A stretch of 64,000 bases of DNA, taken from NCBI GenBank assembly GCA_964462515.1, contig CAYWXK010000011.1, positions 1 to 64,000 on the forward strand, in the 5' to 3' direction. A program made the position numbers and the translations under genes. This DNA is from CAYWXK01 sp964462515 (GTDB taxonomy: Bacteria; Planctomycetota; Phycisphaerae; Sedimentisphaerales; Anaerobacaceae). Under the pieces are notes generated by a model. It searched no databases, was not told the DNA's origin, and saw nothing but the letters and a program-made list of their open reading frames with translations. Of this stretch, positions 17,226 to 27,900 are shown one piece after another (position 1 is the first letter of the stretch; every line of letters starts with the position of its first letter).

Positions 17226-19115
17226 TCATTCTACGGTCGGCAGGCCCTCCAGGTTCTTTTTCACCTGCTCAGCATAGAAACTATTCGGATACAAACTGAC
17301 AAAGCTCGTCAGAGTATCCCTCGTCTCCGCCAAGTATTTTTTCTTCAGCTCCGCATTCGAGCCCTCGTGCTGACGCCACAAACTAATTTTCAAAAGTCCC
17401 AGCTCATATAATGCCTGCATCCCCCCATCGCTCTCCTGAAATCCCTGATGTATCTGGCTTAATTTCTCCACCTGTTGTCGCTCGTCTGTAATCAATTTTG
17501 CCTGCGCCAAAAGAATATTATCACGAAGGCCGTCCTTGTCGCCTGTCTGCCGCAACAAATCGTTGAGGTGATACTCATAATCCAGGCTGTACGGATTTAG
17601 CATAACGAATTTCGCCAGTCGTTCAGCCGCTCCCGGCTCACCCATCCGATTCTCAGGGCCTATCAAAAGTCGCAACTGATTCAATCTTCTCTGAAGCTCA
17701 CCCAGCTTAAACTCTGTCATTACAGATTCAGCAGGAGAACGAAATAAACCAAGCAATGAGTCGCCCTGTGACTGCTGCCCTCCGGCTCCTCCCTGTTGCC
17801 TGGCGGACAACCGCTTCTCCAGCATTTGCTGTGCTTCGGCGGCAATTTTATCCGCCACCTCGAATTTACCGGCACCAGCCCAATCCTTGGCAATTCTCCA
17901 CCGCGCCTCCAGCGATTCGCCGCTTTGGGCAAACTCCTCATAAAGACGATGCCATATCAACAAAGAGTGGCGATGTGGATAATCACTGTAAAAATGCAAT
18001 GTCTCCTTCTCGCCCAGCAGCCTGATATCCGGGCCGTATTCGCTCAAAATCGCTTTGTAATAAAGTGCTATCGGCATCCGGTGGCTCTGCGGACGCAGCT
18101 TTATAAACAAATCATACTCCTTCAGCAGCTCTCGCCTTTTCTCCTGGTAGTTTAGCTCCTCCGGCACTATAAACCAGTTTGGCCAGATGTCTCGACTGAG
18201 CTCATATTGCAGTTCTCTTTTTAGCTCCGCCCTCAACGCTATCGCCTCATCGGGATAAAAGACACCTGCAAAATATTTGCGCATTGCAGGGTTGGTAATT
18301 GTTCTGTCGAGCAGCTCGGTTATACTGTGGTCGTGAAATTCATTTACGTTCTCCGAATTATTCTTGGCCACATAAAGCTGATAGTCCAGCTCGTCAAACC
18401 CAATCTTTACTTCGAATACAATAGCAGCTGTCAAAACCGCTACAGCGGTAACAATCCACACCAGCCCCGGCCGATAACGCGTCCAATGCCCTATCCCAAG
18501 AACAATTCCGGCTATACACAACGCGTCAAACCACGCACAAATCCAGGGTGCGAAAGAAAACCCCCACTGAATAGGCTCTACCCCTTTTGCGCCACCGAAG
18601 TATCCCCAGTACAGAAGCTGCGGCGCCATACACAAAGCAATCGCAATAAACCGCGAACGAAACCGTAGCGGCCGGCATGCCACTGCAAAGCAGCTTATCA
18701 AAAGACAAAATGCAAAACCGGGCAGATTGGCCAGCCAGCCCACCATCAGCACAAACGGTATGCTGTCGCTAAAGCTCATAAGTTGCGATTCTAAAACCGG
18801 AACAACCGCCAGAACGCCCATAAGCAGGCCCAAAACGACAATCTGCCAGGGATATTCAAATATGCTTACTCCTGTCACAATAGATTGGTCCAGCCGCCAG
18901 AATTCAGGAAAGCTTATGGCCTCAATGTCGAACGACCAGAACGCCCCGCTGACTATCTTCGACCAGATAAGACAGCACACGCCAAACCCAACCATAGCAA
19001 GCATCCAGCACCTCTGGACATTCCTGTGGCTGTAGTGCAGCGAGGGGCCAACAGTCAAAAAAGACTTCCCCGTAACTATGGGTGGTTTTTCATCTTGCTT
19101 ATTATTTGCGACCAT
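17226..19115 (-). CDS. membrane protein with helical-repeat C-terminal domain, function unknown
   Basis: 629 residues. I do not recognise a named family. Residues about 35-245 hold six or seven hydrophobic helices. Residues 270-629 are soluble and largely helical, with TPR-like spacing (EARWRIAKDWAGAGKFEVADKIA; ALYELGLLKISLWRQ), ending SLYPNSFYAEQVKKNLEGL, which resembles the outer-membrane-assembly TPR style. A Gln/Gly-rich linker lies near residue 450. It lies 88 bp upstream of the diguanylate cyclase gene on the same strand, so the two may share a transcript. The ORF starts with weak SD support. Confidence 0.6.
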   Translation of the reverse strand: MVANNKQDEKPPIVTGKSFLTVGPSLHYSHRNVQRCWMLAMVGFGVCCLIWSKIVSGAFWSFDIEAISFPEFWRLDQSIVTGVSIFEYPWQIVVLGLLMGVLAVVPVLESQLMSFSDSIPFVLMVGWLANLPGFAFCLLISCFAVACRPLRFRSRFIAIALCMAPQLLYWGYFGGAKGVEPIQWGFSFAPWICAWFDALCIAGIVLGIGHWTRYRPGLVWIVTAVAVLTAAIVFEVKIGFDELDYQLYVAKNNSENVNEFHDHSITELLDRTITNPAMRKYFAGVFYPDEAIALRAELKRELQYELSRDIWPNWFIVPEELNYQEKRRELLKEYDLFIKLRPQSHRMPIALYYKAILSEYGPDIRLLGEKETLHFYSDYPHRHSLLIWHRLYEEFAQSGESLEARWRIAKDWAGAGKFEVADKIAAEAQQMLEKRLSARQQGGAGGQQSQGDSLLGLFRSPAESVMTEFKLGELQRRLNQLRLLIGPENRMGEPGAAERLAKFVMLNPYSLDYEYHLNDLLRQTGDKDGLRDNILLAQAKLITDERQQVEKLSQIHQGFQESDGGMQALYELGLLKISLWRQHEGSNAELKKKYLAETRDTLTSFVSLYPNSFYAEQVKKNLEGLPTVE

Positions 19116-19239
19116 AAGTCATCTATGTCTTTGTAGCAAAACGTAAAGCTCAAAGCTTAATCCGCATCAGGCGGATAAAAGTGCAAAGCTGCGGAGTAAT
19201 TTTACTATTCCACAGTTTTACGTTTTTCGCTTCGCGCTT

Positions 19240-20499
19240 TTATGTCCCTTCACCGCTGGTAGCAAGATAAGCAATCTGCTCGGCTGTGGGTTTGTCTATC
19301 TGAATCGACATTGCCTTCAGCTTCAGTCTGCTTACGAACTGTTCTATTTCAATCGGGACATTGTGGACCGCAACAGCCAGCTTTCCACGCTTTTTTACCA
19401 CGAATTCGGCCTCCAGCGCCTGCGTTGCAAAGCTCATATCCATCACGCAGGCAGGATGTCCCTGGGCAGCAGTAAGGTTAATAAGACGCCCTTCTCCAAG
19501 AAGATAAATTCGCTTGTTATTTTTGAGGACATATTCATCAACGTGCTTATGCACATTACGATTGACTTTTTTACTCATCCTCCGCAGTGCCGGTATGTCT
19601 ATCTCAACGTTGAAATGCCCGCTGTTGGCAACAACCGCTCTGTCCTTCATAACACGGAAGTGCTCGGCACGAATAATACTTTTGTTACCTGTGAGGGTCA
19701 CGAACAATTCGCCGACCTTCGCTGCCTGTGCCATCGGCATAACCTCAAAACCGTCCATAGCAGCCTCAAGGGCCTTGATAGAGTCGGTCTCGGTAATGAT
19801 AACGATAGCGCCCATTCCTCTCGCCCGCATAGCAAATCCCCGGCCGCACCAGCCATAGCCCGCTGCAACAATCTTCTTGCCCGCCAGAAGATGTCCGGTC
19901 GCACGGAGAATACCATCCACCGTTGACTGCCCCGTGCCGTAGCGATTATCGAACAAGTGCTTTGTTGCAGCATCGTTGACCGCAATGACCGGAAACATTA
20001 GCTTGCCTTCTTTCGCCAATGCCCGCAGCCGAATGACCCCCGTAGTGGTCTCCTCCATACTTGCAATAATACGACCTGCGTCTTTCTTTCTGCGAGTGTG
20101 TAACTGGTTTACTAAATCAGCGCCGTCGTCGAACGTAATAACCGGCTTATGGTCGAGTGCCGAATTGATATGCTTGTAATACGAGCTGCGATTTTCACCA
20201 CAGATTGCAAATACCGGCACCCCAAAATCCTTCACCAGCGAAGCCGCCACTTCATCTTTGGTAGATAACGGATTGGATGCGCAAAGAACGACGTTGGCGC
20301 CGCCGGCTTTTAATGTTCTGGCCAGGTTCGCCGTCTCAGCGGTTATATGCAAACAGGCTGAAACGTTCAGGCCTTTCAAAGGCTTGCTTTTAGCAAACCT
20401 CTTACGAATGGTAGCCAGGACGGGCATATCGTAATCGGCCCATAGAATCCGTTTCTTCCCCTCCGCTGCCAGCGACAAATCGGCAACATCATATTTCAT
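19240..20499 (-). CDS. ahcY: S-adenosyl-L-homocysteine hydrolase
   Basis: 419 residues, the compact form of the family without the insert found in many bacterial enzymes. It cleaves SAH to homocysteine and adenosine in the activated methyl cycle. Signs are the N-terminal AGKKRILWADYDMPVL-like region, CLHITAETANL, the catalytic DDGADLV, the Lys/Asp block NDAATKHLFDNRYGTGQS, the NAD-binding GYGWCGRGFAMRARGMGA, and the C-terminal LTAAQGHPACVMDMSFATQA. AAAGGG precedes the ATG by 7 bp. No SAH-riboswitch core was seen upstream. Confidence 0.96.
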   Translation of the reverse strand: MKYDVADLSLAAEGKKRILWADYDMPVLATIRKRFAKSKPLKGLNVSACLHITAETANLARTLKAGGANVVLCASNPLSTKDEVAASLVKDFGVPVFAICGENRSSYYKHINSALDHKPVITFDDGADLVNQLHTRRKKDAGRIIASMEETTTGVIRLRALAKEGKLMFPVIAVNDAATKHLFDNRYGTGQSTVDGILRATGHLLAGKKIVAAGYGWCGRGFAMRARGMGAIVIITETDSIKALEAAMDGFEVMPMAQAAKVGELFVTLTGNKSIIRAEHFRVMKDRAVVANSGHFNVEIDIPALRRMSKKVNRNVHKHVDEYVLKNNKRIYLLGEGRLINLTAAQGHPACVMDMSFATQALEAEFVVKKRGKLAVAVHNVPIEIEQFVSRLKLKAMSIQIDKPTAEQIAYLATSGEGT

Positions 20500-20639
20500 T
20501 TATCAACCCTTTCAAAAAGCACTTCAAGGCAAGAATTATAGCTTAAAAAAACAGAACCTTCAATTCTTTATTTTGTAAATAATTACACCGTTCTGATTAA
20601 CTTCCGATCTTACGCAAGAAGGTAATACCAGCTATATAA

Positions 20640-21761
20640 TCACAAAACTTTAATTTGTCGTTCTATTAGCCGGTCGTAGAGGTCTTTAGTCTTTTCAGCC
20701 ATCTTGAGATGGCAAAAATTCTTCTCGGCCCACTTTCTTGCCTGATGCCCAATTTGCTTTCGAGTTTCACTGTTATCTATCAGTTGCAGTAATGCACAGG
20801 CCAAATCAGAGGGATGGTCTGAATTTACAAGCACACCGGTCTTTCCATCCTGAATATGCACGGCATCTTCCTTCGGTGTAAAACCTGCTGAGATGACGGC
20901 CTTGCCGCAGCTCATCGCCTCAAACATTACCGACCCGCCGGATAGACTCACAAGAATATCGAGCGAACCTAAAACCTCCGGTATATCATCTCGTCTGCCT
21001 GTGAAAAATACACTTCCATCCAATCCGCTTTTTCTAATGAATTGTCGCAGCTCTTCCAGATATTTATCTGAGCGAACCTCACCGACAACAAAGAATGTTA
21101 CTCTTCTGCCTGCTCTTCGCACCACTTGTTCAGCGGCCTCAAGAAACACCATCTGGCGCTTATATGGCCCGATACGTCCGGCAATGCCTACCAGCACTTC
21201 TCCAGCCGGCGAAAAATCCCGCCTCAGAATATTAACCTTACCCGTTTGCCCATTGAAAACCTCAAGGTCCACCGCATCTTCGACCATCGCAATCTTCTCC
21301 GGACTAATCCCGCCGCAAATCAGATTGCGCCTCACCCTGCCGGATATCGCAACAATCAATGTTGCTTTGCCGCACCGGTGTTTGCGAACATCCTCGACGC
21401 TTATTGGCGTTCTAACATGCAGAATCGACGGCACCTTCAGTTTGTCTGCTACCCAGAGCATATACTCGTTCAGCCATAAATCAGAGCTATGCACCAGCTC
21501 CACATTGTGTTGTCTTGCAAATTTGACTAACCGTTCGGCATCAAGGTATCGGTATAATCCTTTGGGGAATTTACGCCACGGACGCAGCGGGAAAACGGAT
21601 GTTGTGATGCCGGCTGCTTGTAATTGTGAAACAAACGGTCCATCCTCCCGGCAAACTACAATCGGCTCATAAGTGCTGCCAAGATTGGTTACGACATAAT
21701 AAAGCTGTCTCTGGCTCCCGTTGAGATAGCCGCCGCGGGATAAATAAAGAATTCGTTTCAT
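20640..21761 (-). CDS. glycosyltransferase family 4 (GT-B)
   Basis: 373 residues if translation starts at MKRILYLSRGG (21761). A GTG at 21845 would add 28 residues without family support. GT-B fold: the N-terminal glycine loop RGGYLNGSQRQLYYVV, the mid-protein linker VLVGIAGRIGPYKRQMVFLEA, and the C-terminal donor-binding region SLSGGSVMFEAMSCGKAVI with the EX7E-like glutamates. It transfers an activated sugar, probably to a surface polysaccharide or lipid. The neighbouring ATP-grasp gene, divergent across a 300-bp spacer, also belongs to a sugar-transfer-associated family. Confidence 0.85.
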   Translation of the reverse strand: MKRILYLSRGGYLNGSQRQLYYVVTNLGSTYEPIVVCREDGPFVSQLQAAGITTSVFPLRPWRKFPKGLYRYLDAERLVKFARQHNVELVHSSDLWLNEYMLWVADKLKVPSILHVRTPISVEDVRKHRCGKATLIVAISGRVRRNLICGGISPEKIAMVEDAVDLEVFNGQTGKVNILRRDFSPAGEVLVGIAGRIGPYKRQMVFLEAAEQVVRRAGRRVTFFVVGEVRSDKYLEELRQFIRKSGLDGSVFFTGRRDDIPEVLGSLDILVSLSGGSVMFEAMSCGKAVISAGFTPKEDAVHIQDGKTGVLVNSDHPSDLACALLQLIDNSETRKQIGHQARKWAEKNFCHLKMAEKTKDLYDRLIERQIKVL

Positions 21762-22059
21762 TTCAAACTTCTCAGGTAAATATGCAACGACCGCATCTGT
21801 TCCTGCGGCTTTCAAATTATATCCGACTCCGGACCACAATTCCACCCCCTTTACAGGGTAATATATGCTCCAATATTCTGCAATCCTATATATATTGCCG
21901 TCCTGTGAGAGTTACTATTTGATGCTCGCGCTGGTTCTTGACGCACTGGCAATAGCGCGTCATAATCCGGATAAATTTAGGTTTTGACTTTGATTATAGT
22001 TACATAAACCTTGACCAACAATACCGGCTGGTAGAGGAGAAACCACCGTATAAGGTTTA

Positions 22060-24333
22060 TTGCGTATCAAAAATATGCGACCTTTTAAGAGTGCAAAAGA
22101 GCTGCTTTCGATAATAAAGTTTTGCTGCAAAATAGCACCGTTTTACAGCCATAATTTTCCCCTCGCATTATCACGAGCTTTCTATTTGTGCCGCCGGCAA
22201 AAATACTCGCCTGACGAAGCTTTTGAGCTTGGACTGCTCAATCCCAACCTCCCTGCCGATGAAATTTCTAATTCTATAAGTAGAAAAACTCTGACAAAAC
22301 TTCAAAAGGCCCTAAATCCTGTTTCCTGGGCCCCGCTTCTGAAAGACAAAGGCATCTTCTATAGATTCTGCACGGTAGCCCGCATTCCCGTCCCGCAGCT
22401 TTATGCGGTCTTTTTTAGAACGGTAGCCGGCTGGGCGTTCGACGGCTCAATCCTGGCAGCTCGTAACGATTGGGAAAGATTTTTTAACCTCAATGTCCCA
22501 TCTGAATTTGTCATCAAACCTTCTCAGGGAGCTTTTGGACAGCGCGTAAATATCTTTACTAAAACCGGCATAAACTTCACGGATGCCTTTGCAAAACAAT
22601 ATAAAGCGGCAGATTTATACGAAATGATGCTTGCCGACCCTGAATACGACAGTTTCATAATTCAGGAACGCATAAGGAATCACCCTGAGTTAACACGCTT
22701 CACCGGCACAGAATTCCTACAGACAGTTCGATTTACCACCTCTGTTGATGCTCACGGCTGCAGCCGCATCCTGCACGCATGTCTGAAGATGGTTTTAGAA
22801 CAAAATATAGTGGATAACTGGCAGCACGGCTTCGCAGGCAACGCTAAGGCGGACATATCTATAAGTGACGGTTACTTAAGACCTGCCATTATTATGGTTC
22901 CGCATAGTTTCAAGATAAAGACAATAAACACAAATCCTAAGACAAACATTCCTTTTGACCAGTGTCAGCTTCCTTTTTGGCCAGAGGCTCGCAAGCTGGT
23001 TGAAGAGACTGCAATTAAATTCCTGCCTGTGAGAACAATCGGATGGGACGTTGCAATAACACCGAATGGCCCTCTCATATTGGAAGGAAATATCTGGTGG
23101 GACGCACCCAATCAAAATCCGCGTATTAAAATTATTTCCGAGGTGCTGCATCGCGATTCACAACTGCCCGACGAAAAGAAAATATGCGTCTTGAAATCTC
23201 GTCATCGGCCGCGCCGGCAAAAGCAAACGTATAAAATTACCTGGCCCATCAAGCGGTTTGAACACCAGGTTCGTGAGTTTTTCAGGATAGCCCGTTTCAG
23301 CCGCATCGCTGCGCCTCTTCATAGTCCTGATTATCTTAAGGTCTTTTTACGTGCTTTGCGCCTGTGGCGCAAGGACGAATTTTTACCAAAAGAGGCCTTC
23401 CAATTTGGACTGTTCAAACCGGACATTTCTGATAGTGAGATTGCCGAATGTATCAGCACATCGAAAATGACACCTGTTCTGTTGTCCATCAACCCGTTGT
23501 CCTGGGCGCCGCTGTTAAGAAATAAAAGTATTTTTTACCGCTACTGTACGGCATCAGGCGTCCCCATTCCAGAACTCTACGCCATCTTCTTTAGAGAAAA
23601 TGCGGGCTGGTCCTGCACCGGCTCAGTCCTTTCAGCTCGCAAAGACTGGGAAAACTTCTTCGAGCTCCACCTGCCGTCTGAATTCGTCATCAAACCTTCC
23701 GATAGCTTTATGGGCAGACGAATAAATATTTTCACCAGAGCTGATAAAGGATTTGTTGACGCCTTTGGAAAACAATATAACGCAGCCGACTTATATGATG
23801 ACCTGTCTTCTGACCCCAAATATGATAGCTTCATAATCCAGCAGCGTCTGGTGAGCCATCCTGAATTGATACGCCTCACCGATAATCAGTTTCTTCAGAC
23901 AGTCCGAATTATAACATACGTCGATACCGCCGGCCGCTGTAACATCGTCCACGCAAACTTAAAGCTGATTTTAGGCCGGTCTTTTGTTGACAACTGGCAG
24001 CGAGGCCTGACCGGTAATGCAACAGCGCTCGCCTCCCTGACCGATGGCCTCTTGCAGCCGGCCCTTTCAGTCCCTCAAAATGGTCCGCACCTCAGGACCA
24101 TACCTGTCCACCCCAAAACCGGTATTCCCTTCGACCAGTTCCGCCTCCCATTCTGGCACCAGACTTGTTCGCTCGTCAAAGACTCTGCTGTCAAATTCCT
24201 TCCGGTGCGAACAATCGGCTGGGATGTAGCGCTTACGCCGGCCGGACCGCTTATTCTTGAAGCAAATATCTGGTGGAGTGCGCCTAACCAGCATCGCCGA
24301 ATGTCAGCAATTCTAAAGGCGTTGCGCGAATAA
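22060..24333 (+). CDS. tandem sugar-transfer-associated ATP-grasp protein
   Basis: 757 residues made of two homologous halves (about 1-380 and 395-757). Each half repeats the same landmarks: SWAPLL(K/R)(D/N)K...FYR(F/Y)CT, the ATP-grasp lysine in PSEFVIKPS, YDSFIIQ(E/Q)R, the ATP-grasp core RTIGWDVA(I/L)TP, and PLILE(G/A)N(I)WW. This matches the sugar-transfer-associated ATP-grasp family, normally a single domain next to glycosyltransferases. Both halves keep the lysine, the GWD acidic residue and the E-N metal ligands, so both may be active. The substrate is unknown; an acyl/amide modification of a polysaccharide is possible. Confidence 0.8.
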   Translation: MRIKNMRPFKSAKELLSIIKFCCKIAPFYSHNFPLALSRAFYLCRRQKYSPDEAFELGLLNPNLPADEISNSISRKTLTKLQKALNPVSWAPLLKDKGIFYRFCTVARIPVPQLYAVFFRTVAGWAFDGSILAARNDWERFFNLNVPSEFVIKPSQGAFGQRVNIFTKTGINFTDAFAKQYKAADLYEMMLADPEYDSFIIQERIRNHPELTRFTGTEFLQTVRFTTSVDAHGCSRILHACLKMVLEQNIVDNWQHGFAGNAKADISISDGYLRPAIIMVPHSFKIKTINTNPKTNIPFDQCQLPFWPEARKLVEETAIKFLPVRTIGWDVAITPNGPLILEGNIWWDAPNQNPRIKIISEVLHRDSQLPDEKKICVLKSRHRPRRQKQTYKITWPIKRFEHQVREFFRIARFSRIAAPLHSPDYLKVFLRALRLWRKDEFLPKEAFQFGLFKPDISDSEIAECISTSKMTPVLLSINPLSWAPLLRNKSIFYRYCTASGVPIPELYAIFFRENAGWSCTGSVLSARKDWENFFELHLPSEFVIKPSDSFMGRRINIFTRADKGFVDAFGKQYNAADLYDDLSSDPKYDSFIIQQRLVSHPELIRLTDNQFLQTVRIITYVDTAGRCNIVHANLKLILGRSFVDNWQRGLTGNATALASLTDGLLQPALSVPQNGPHLRTIPVHPKTGIPFDQFRLPFWHQTCSLVKDSAVKFLPVRTIGWDVALTPAGPLILEANIWWSAPNQHRRMSAILKALRE

Positions 24334-24430
24334 TTGCCCATAGATACCCCTCCTGCCTGCCCTCGAATAGCCTGCCCCTGCAAGTCGTAGGCAGGGGTCG
24401 TAGTCGGGGGCCCAGAAAACCAATTATAAC

Positions 24431-24529
24431 CTTAGTTCGAGAGAGTGCCTCGCCAGAACACTTTGAAGATAACTTCTCTGGTTAAGCTTACTTCGAGAGA
24501 GTTATAGTTTTCAGTCGTTCCAATCTATC
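24431..24529 (+). repeat. pAgo-island flanking repeat, copy L1
   Basis: Contains CTTAGTTCGAGAGAGT, then GTGCCTCGCCAGAAC, CTTTGAAGATAACTTCTC and TTCGAGAGAGTTA, ending CGTTCCAATCTATC. It aligns with L2 (24783-24860) in direct orientation and with R (28237-28304) in inverted orientation. It is preceded by CCTGCCCTCG and GTCGGGGGCC-type sequence that is also repeated before L2. Confidence 0.7.
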
Positions 24530-24782
24530 CACAAAATCCTTTTGACTTCTCCCCTCTTTCCACCTATTTTATTAATACTTACCCCGCTGTTTTGCGGGTT
24601 CCTTATCGTCTCAGCGGGGCGGCGTTACTAAATACTTATTCCGATACTTACTGCGGATTCAACACAAGATATGGTTTTTCCCAAGCGCGAAAATATCGAG
24701 TCAATTGGCGAAAGGCTTAATCGCCAATTGCGAGTGCCCTAGCCTGCCCTCGATTGCTGCTCACTTGGTCCTTTGTCGGGGG

Positions 24783-24860
24783 CCAGAACGCTTTGAAGAT
24801 AACTTCTCCGGATAAGCTGAGTTCGAGAGAGTTAATGTTTTCAGGCGTTCCAAATCTATC
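24783..24860 (+). repeat. pAgo-island flanking repeat, copy L2
   Basis: CCAGAACGCTTTGAAGATAA, CTTCTCCGGATAAGCTGAG and TTCGAGAGAGTTAATGTTTT are nearly identical to L1. The copy ends 55 bp before the stop codon of the Argonaute gene. The interval 24530-24782 between L1 and L2 holds no gene. Confidence 0.75.
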
Positions 24861-24914
24861 AGACTTGAATCTTTACAGTTAACCCCCTTTGCAGGACAAT
24901 GTTCCAATGTTTTT

Positions 24915-27900
24915 CTAAATGAATAGCCGGTAATCATAAGAGGCAGCGCCGAAACGCTGCAGCAGCGAACCAATGCGCGCAATCTCGTTCGATGAATGAA
25001 GCGTCGCCGGATCTTTGGTATAGAGGTCGAAGGTGTTCCAGTTCATTTTCGACAGCCCCAGTATCTCGTCGCAGATTTGTTTCAAATCGGTTTTTCCCAC
25101 GTGCCGGCGGATAGTGAGAGGCGCTGGAATACGACGTTTGCCTTGGAAATAGTTGAGCTTCGGATTGACAGCCGTTGTCGCCCCATGTACCCAAAGCAAT
25201 GCAGTGTAATCGTCCAACTGCACAGTAGTCCCGCGTCGAACTGGGTAGTTGTCCTCATCGAAGCTGCCATCCCGCTGGGGCCGAGAGGCCACGTACCGAA
25301 GTGCGTGATCTATCTGGATTTCCAGCATGTCGATTTGATTGACACCCCCAAGACCGTCAAGAAGCCCTTCACGTTCATCCTTTAGGAAGGGGGTGCGTTT
25401 GTGAAGTACGACACGTCTGGGAAGCTTCATGCGCGCGTCATAGAACAGTTCGCGAATGGTCTCCCCAACGCGGCGGGCGTCATCCTTTGACATGAAGGGA
25501 TTGACGCCGTATATGATGGGGTCTTCGATTTTGCTTAGCCGGTACTGCAATCCCTCGCCACGAGCACTGTAGATATGGCTGCAACCCAAAACTACATGCT
25601 GGCCACGGGCGGCGGTTCGGTCGATGCTAAAACCAAGGCCCACAAAGGCGGTATCGTCACTGAGGTTGTCGAGCACCCAGGGTGTCCGCATGCTCTTAAC
25701 ATACAGGGCAAGTGACAGCCACCACCAGACACGGCACTGCTGCTGATCCGCCAGCGTGCTCTGATTGAGGAACTGGGTAGCGACGCCTCGCTGAACACAA
25801 AACGCCTTCACGAAGTCATGGACGTCGAAGCGTTCATTTTCGTCCCTGTAGCCTCGCAAGCGGTTCCATCGGTCGGGAAAGAAGATGATTACCACATGGG
25901 GCGAGTAAGACGACTGCAGCGCCTGGATGGCGTTGTTGGTTTGCCTCGCGATTTCCATGGCGCCTCGCCGTAAATCGATCTCCGTTGGCTCCGGGCATGT
26001 GACCCATCCCGCATCGCCGGGATGTGGAGTCTCCAAGGGCAGGCCATAGGCCTGCTGGAAGCCGGGGTAGTCGATTAGATAATCCTGCTCACTTTGGGAA
26101 GGCTGATGTCGCTGCTGAGCGTTCGCCAGATATGAAGCGAGAATGTTCGTTTCGGTACGTGGACAAACCACAGCAACGCGTATCGAAGGCACGAGTCCTC
26201 GCGAGGTGAGGGGGAAGTCATAGGGTCTGTTTGTGACCATGCCTCTGATGGGATGTGTGTCCTTAATGGTTCCGGAGGCGTTACGGTTGGAGAACAGAAG
26301 TTCAGGTTCTGTAAGCTCTATGCCACGATGTTTCAACAGAGGTTTGATGTTATCCCGAAGCGTTATCGCGGGACCGTTTCGGCGGCTGATCTCCGCAAAG
26401 ATCGGCGATCGACGCACCTTGAACTTGAATGTCGAACCGCAATTTTTCGGATACTCGAATGTCCCAGCATTCTTGTCCGGAAACAACTTCACACGCCACT
26501 TGTTGACAGCTTGGTTAAACTCCTTATTGTGCTGCCAACCCAAGATATCAAGCGCAATAGGACCGACGATCACATGTAACACTGCCTCACCGGCACTATC
26601 CAGTACCTTAATGGACGGCTTGAGTACCAGGTATTGGGTATTGCCAATCCGCCGAAGGAATATGAGTAGAGACTCATAGGCGATACATTTCAGGTTGCCC
26701 TGCTGCACGGTCTTCACGGGTTGGGAAAGCCACATTTCCCTGTCGAAGTCTGTGTCCACCCCAATAGCATCAGCCATAGCGCAAACCAGCGCCTCGCGCA
26801 TAAGGTGAACGATTGCGCCATTCTCGTAATAATACTCGTTGGGGGCGATTGGTGTGCGCTCGATATTGCCGTTGATGTTGTCGCCGAATATCTCCCGGAC
26901 GTGATCCACCAAGCCGATGGCAAGAACCTTTCCTCTGAGCGGCACGGCGACAACCGGATGGTTGAATGTCTGTCTCCGCAGCCATGACCAGACCTTCTCC
27001 TGAGGCCAGACCTTCAGATCAAACTGAAGGACTTCTGATGGGCATTCGACTTCGAACGCATTGCTCTTGATGAGTGTGCTGATGTGTTGGGTGACGATCT
27101 GGAAGGGGGCTCTATCCAGAAGGCTTTGCGGCGCGAGCTGTGAAATATCGGCTTTGGCTGCCTCCCGAGCTTCACTGTCTAAGCAATGCAGGGCCAATCT
27201 GGTAAGCAAATCATCAAAACCTTGGGATGGGACGTAGAAGGCGTCTCGGCCATTTGCCCGGGCATGACGGATAAGTCTGACAATATGGTCGGGAATATCT
27301 CCGTCGCTGAAGCCGCACCAATAGAGGGTTCCTGTACCACGCTCCGTATAAGCCATTTTGAGCGCGTCCATTACCGATTGGTCACGTCCGCTGTAACCGC
27401 AAACAACCAGCGGTGTGTTTCGGAGTTCGTCGATAAGTGCTTTTTGGAGTTCCTTTTCTTGATTTTGCAATTCCATGGGTGTGTTCTTCAATGGGTCATA
27501 TCGGTAGTCCCCGTGAAGAGACACGCAGAGGATTTCGCCCTTATTCAAAGAGCGGGACAAACGGTTTTGGCTGTCCATCCCGACTTCAATTGGGGTGAGC
27601 TGAAAATTTGCTGAAGCTCTCGCTACGAAACCATCGAAGTTCGTGCTCCAGATGGAGCGGAAGATGCCCGCCGAAGCAAGATGGCAAAGTATGCGATAGC
27701 CCACGTGAGGCTTTGCGGCGCGGACTTTGCCCTGAAAATAGGCCTTTCGATCAGCACTGATGGGATAGCAGCATTGAATATAGAAACCGTATTCCTCGGC
27801 GCTCCCAGCCGCCGGATAGTTTCCCTGTCGATCGAGCCATTTTTGGATGCGGCGCTGAACGCTCGTGAGAGAGAGCTCGGAAAACTGGTCTTCAAGGCCC

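Noticed and set aside
20500..20639. SAH riboswitch upstream of ahcY
   Set aside because: The minus-strand leader lacks the conserved GC-rich pseudoknot core; only an AT-rich leader and ribosome site are seen.
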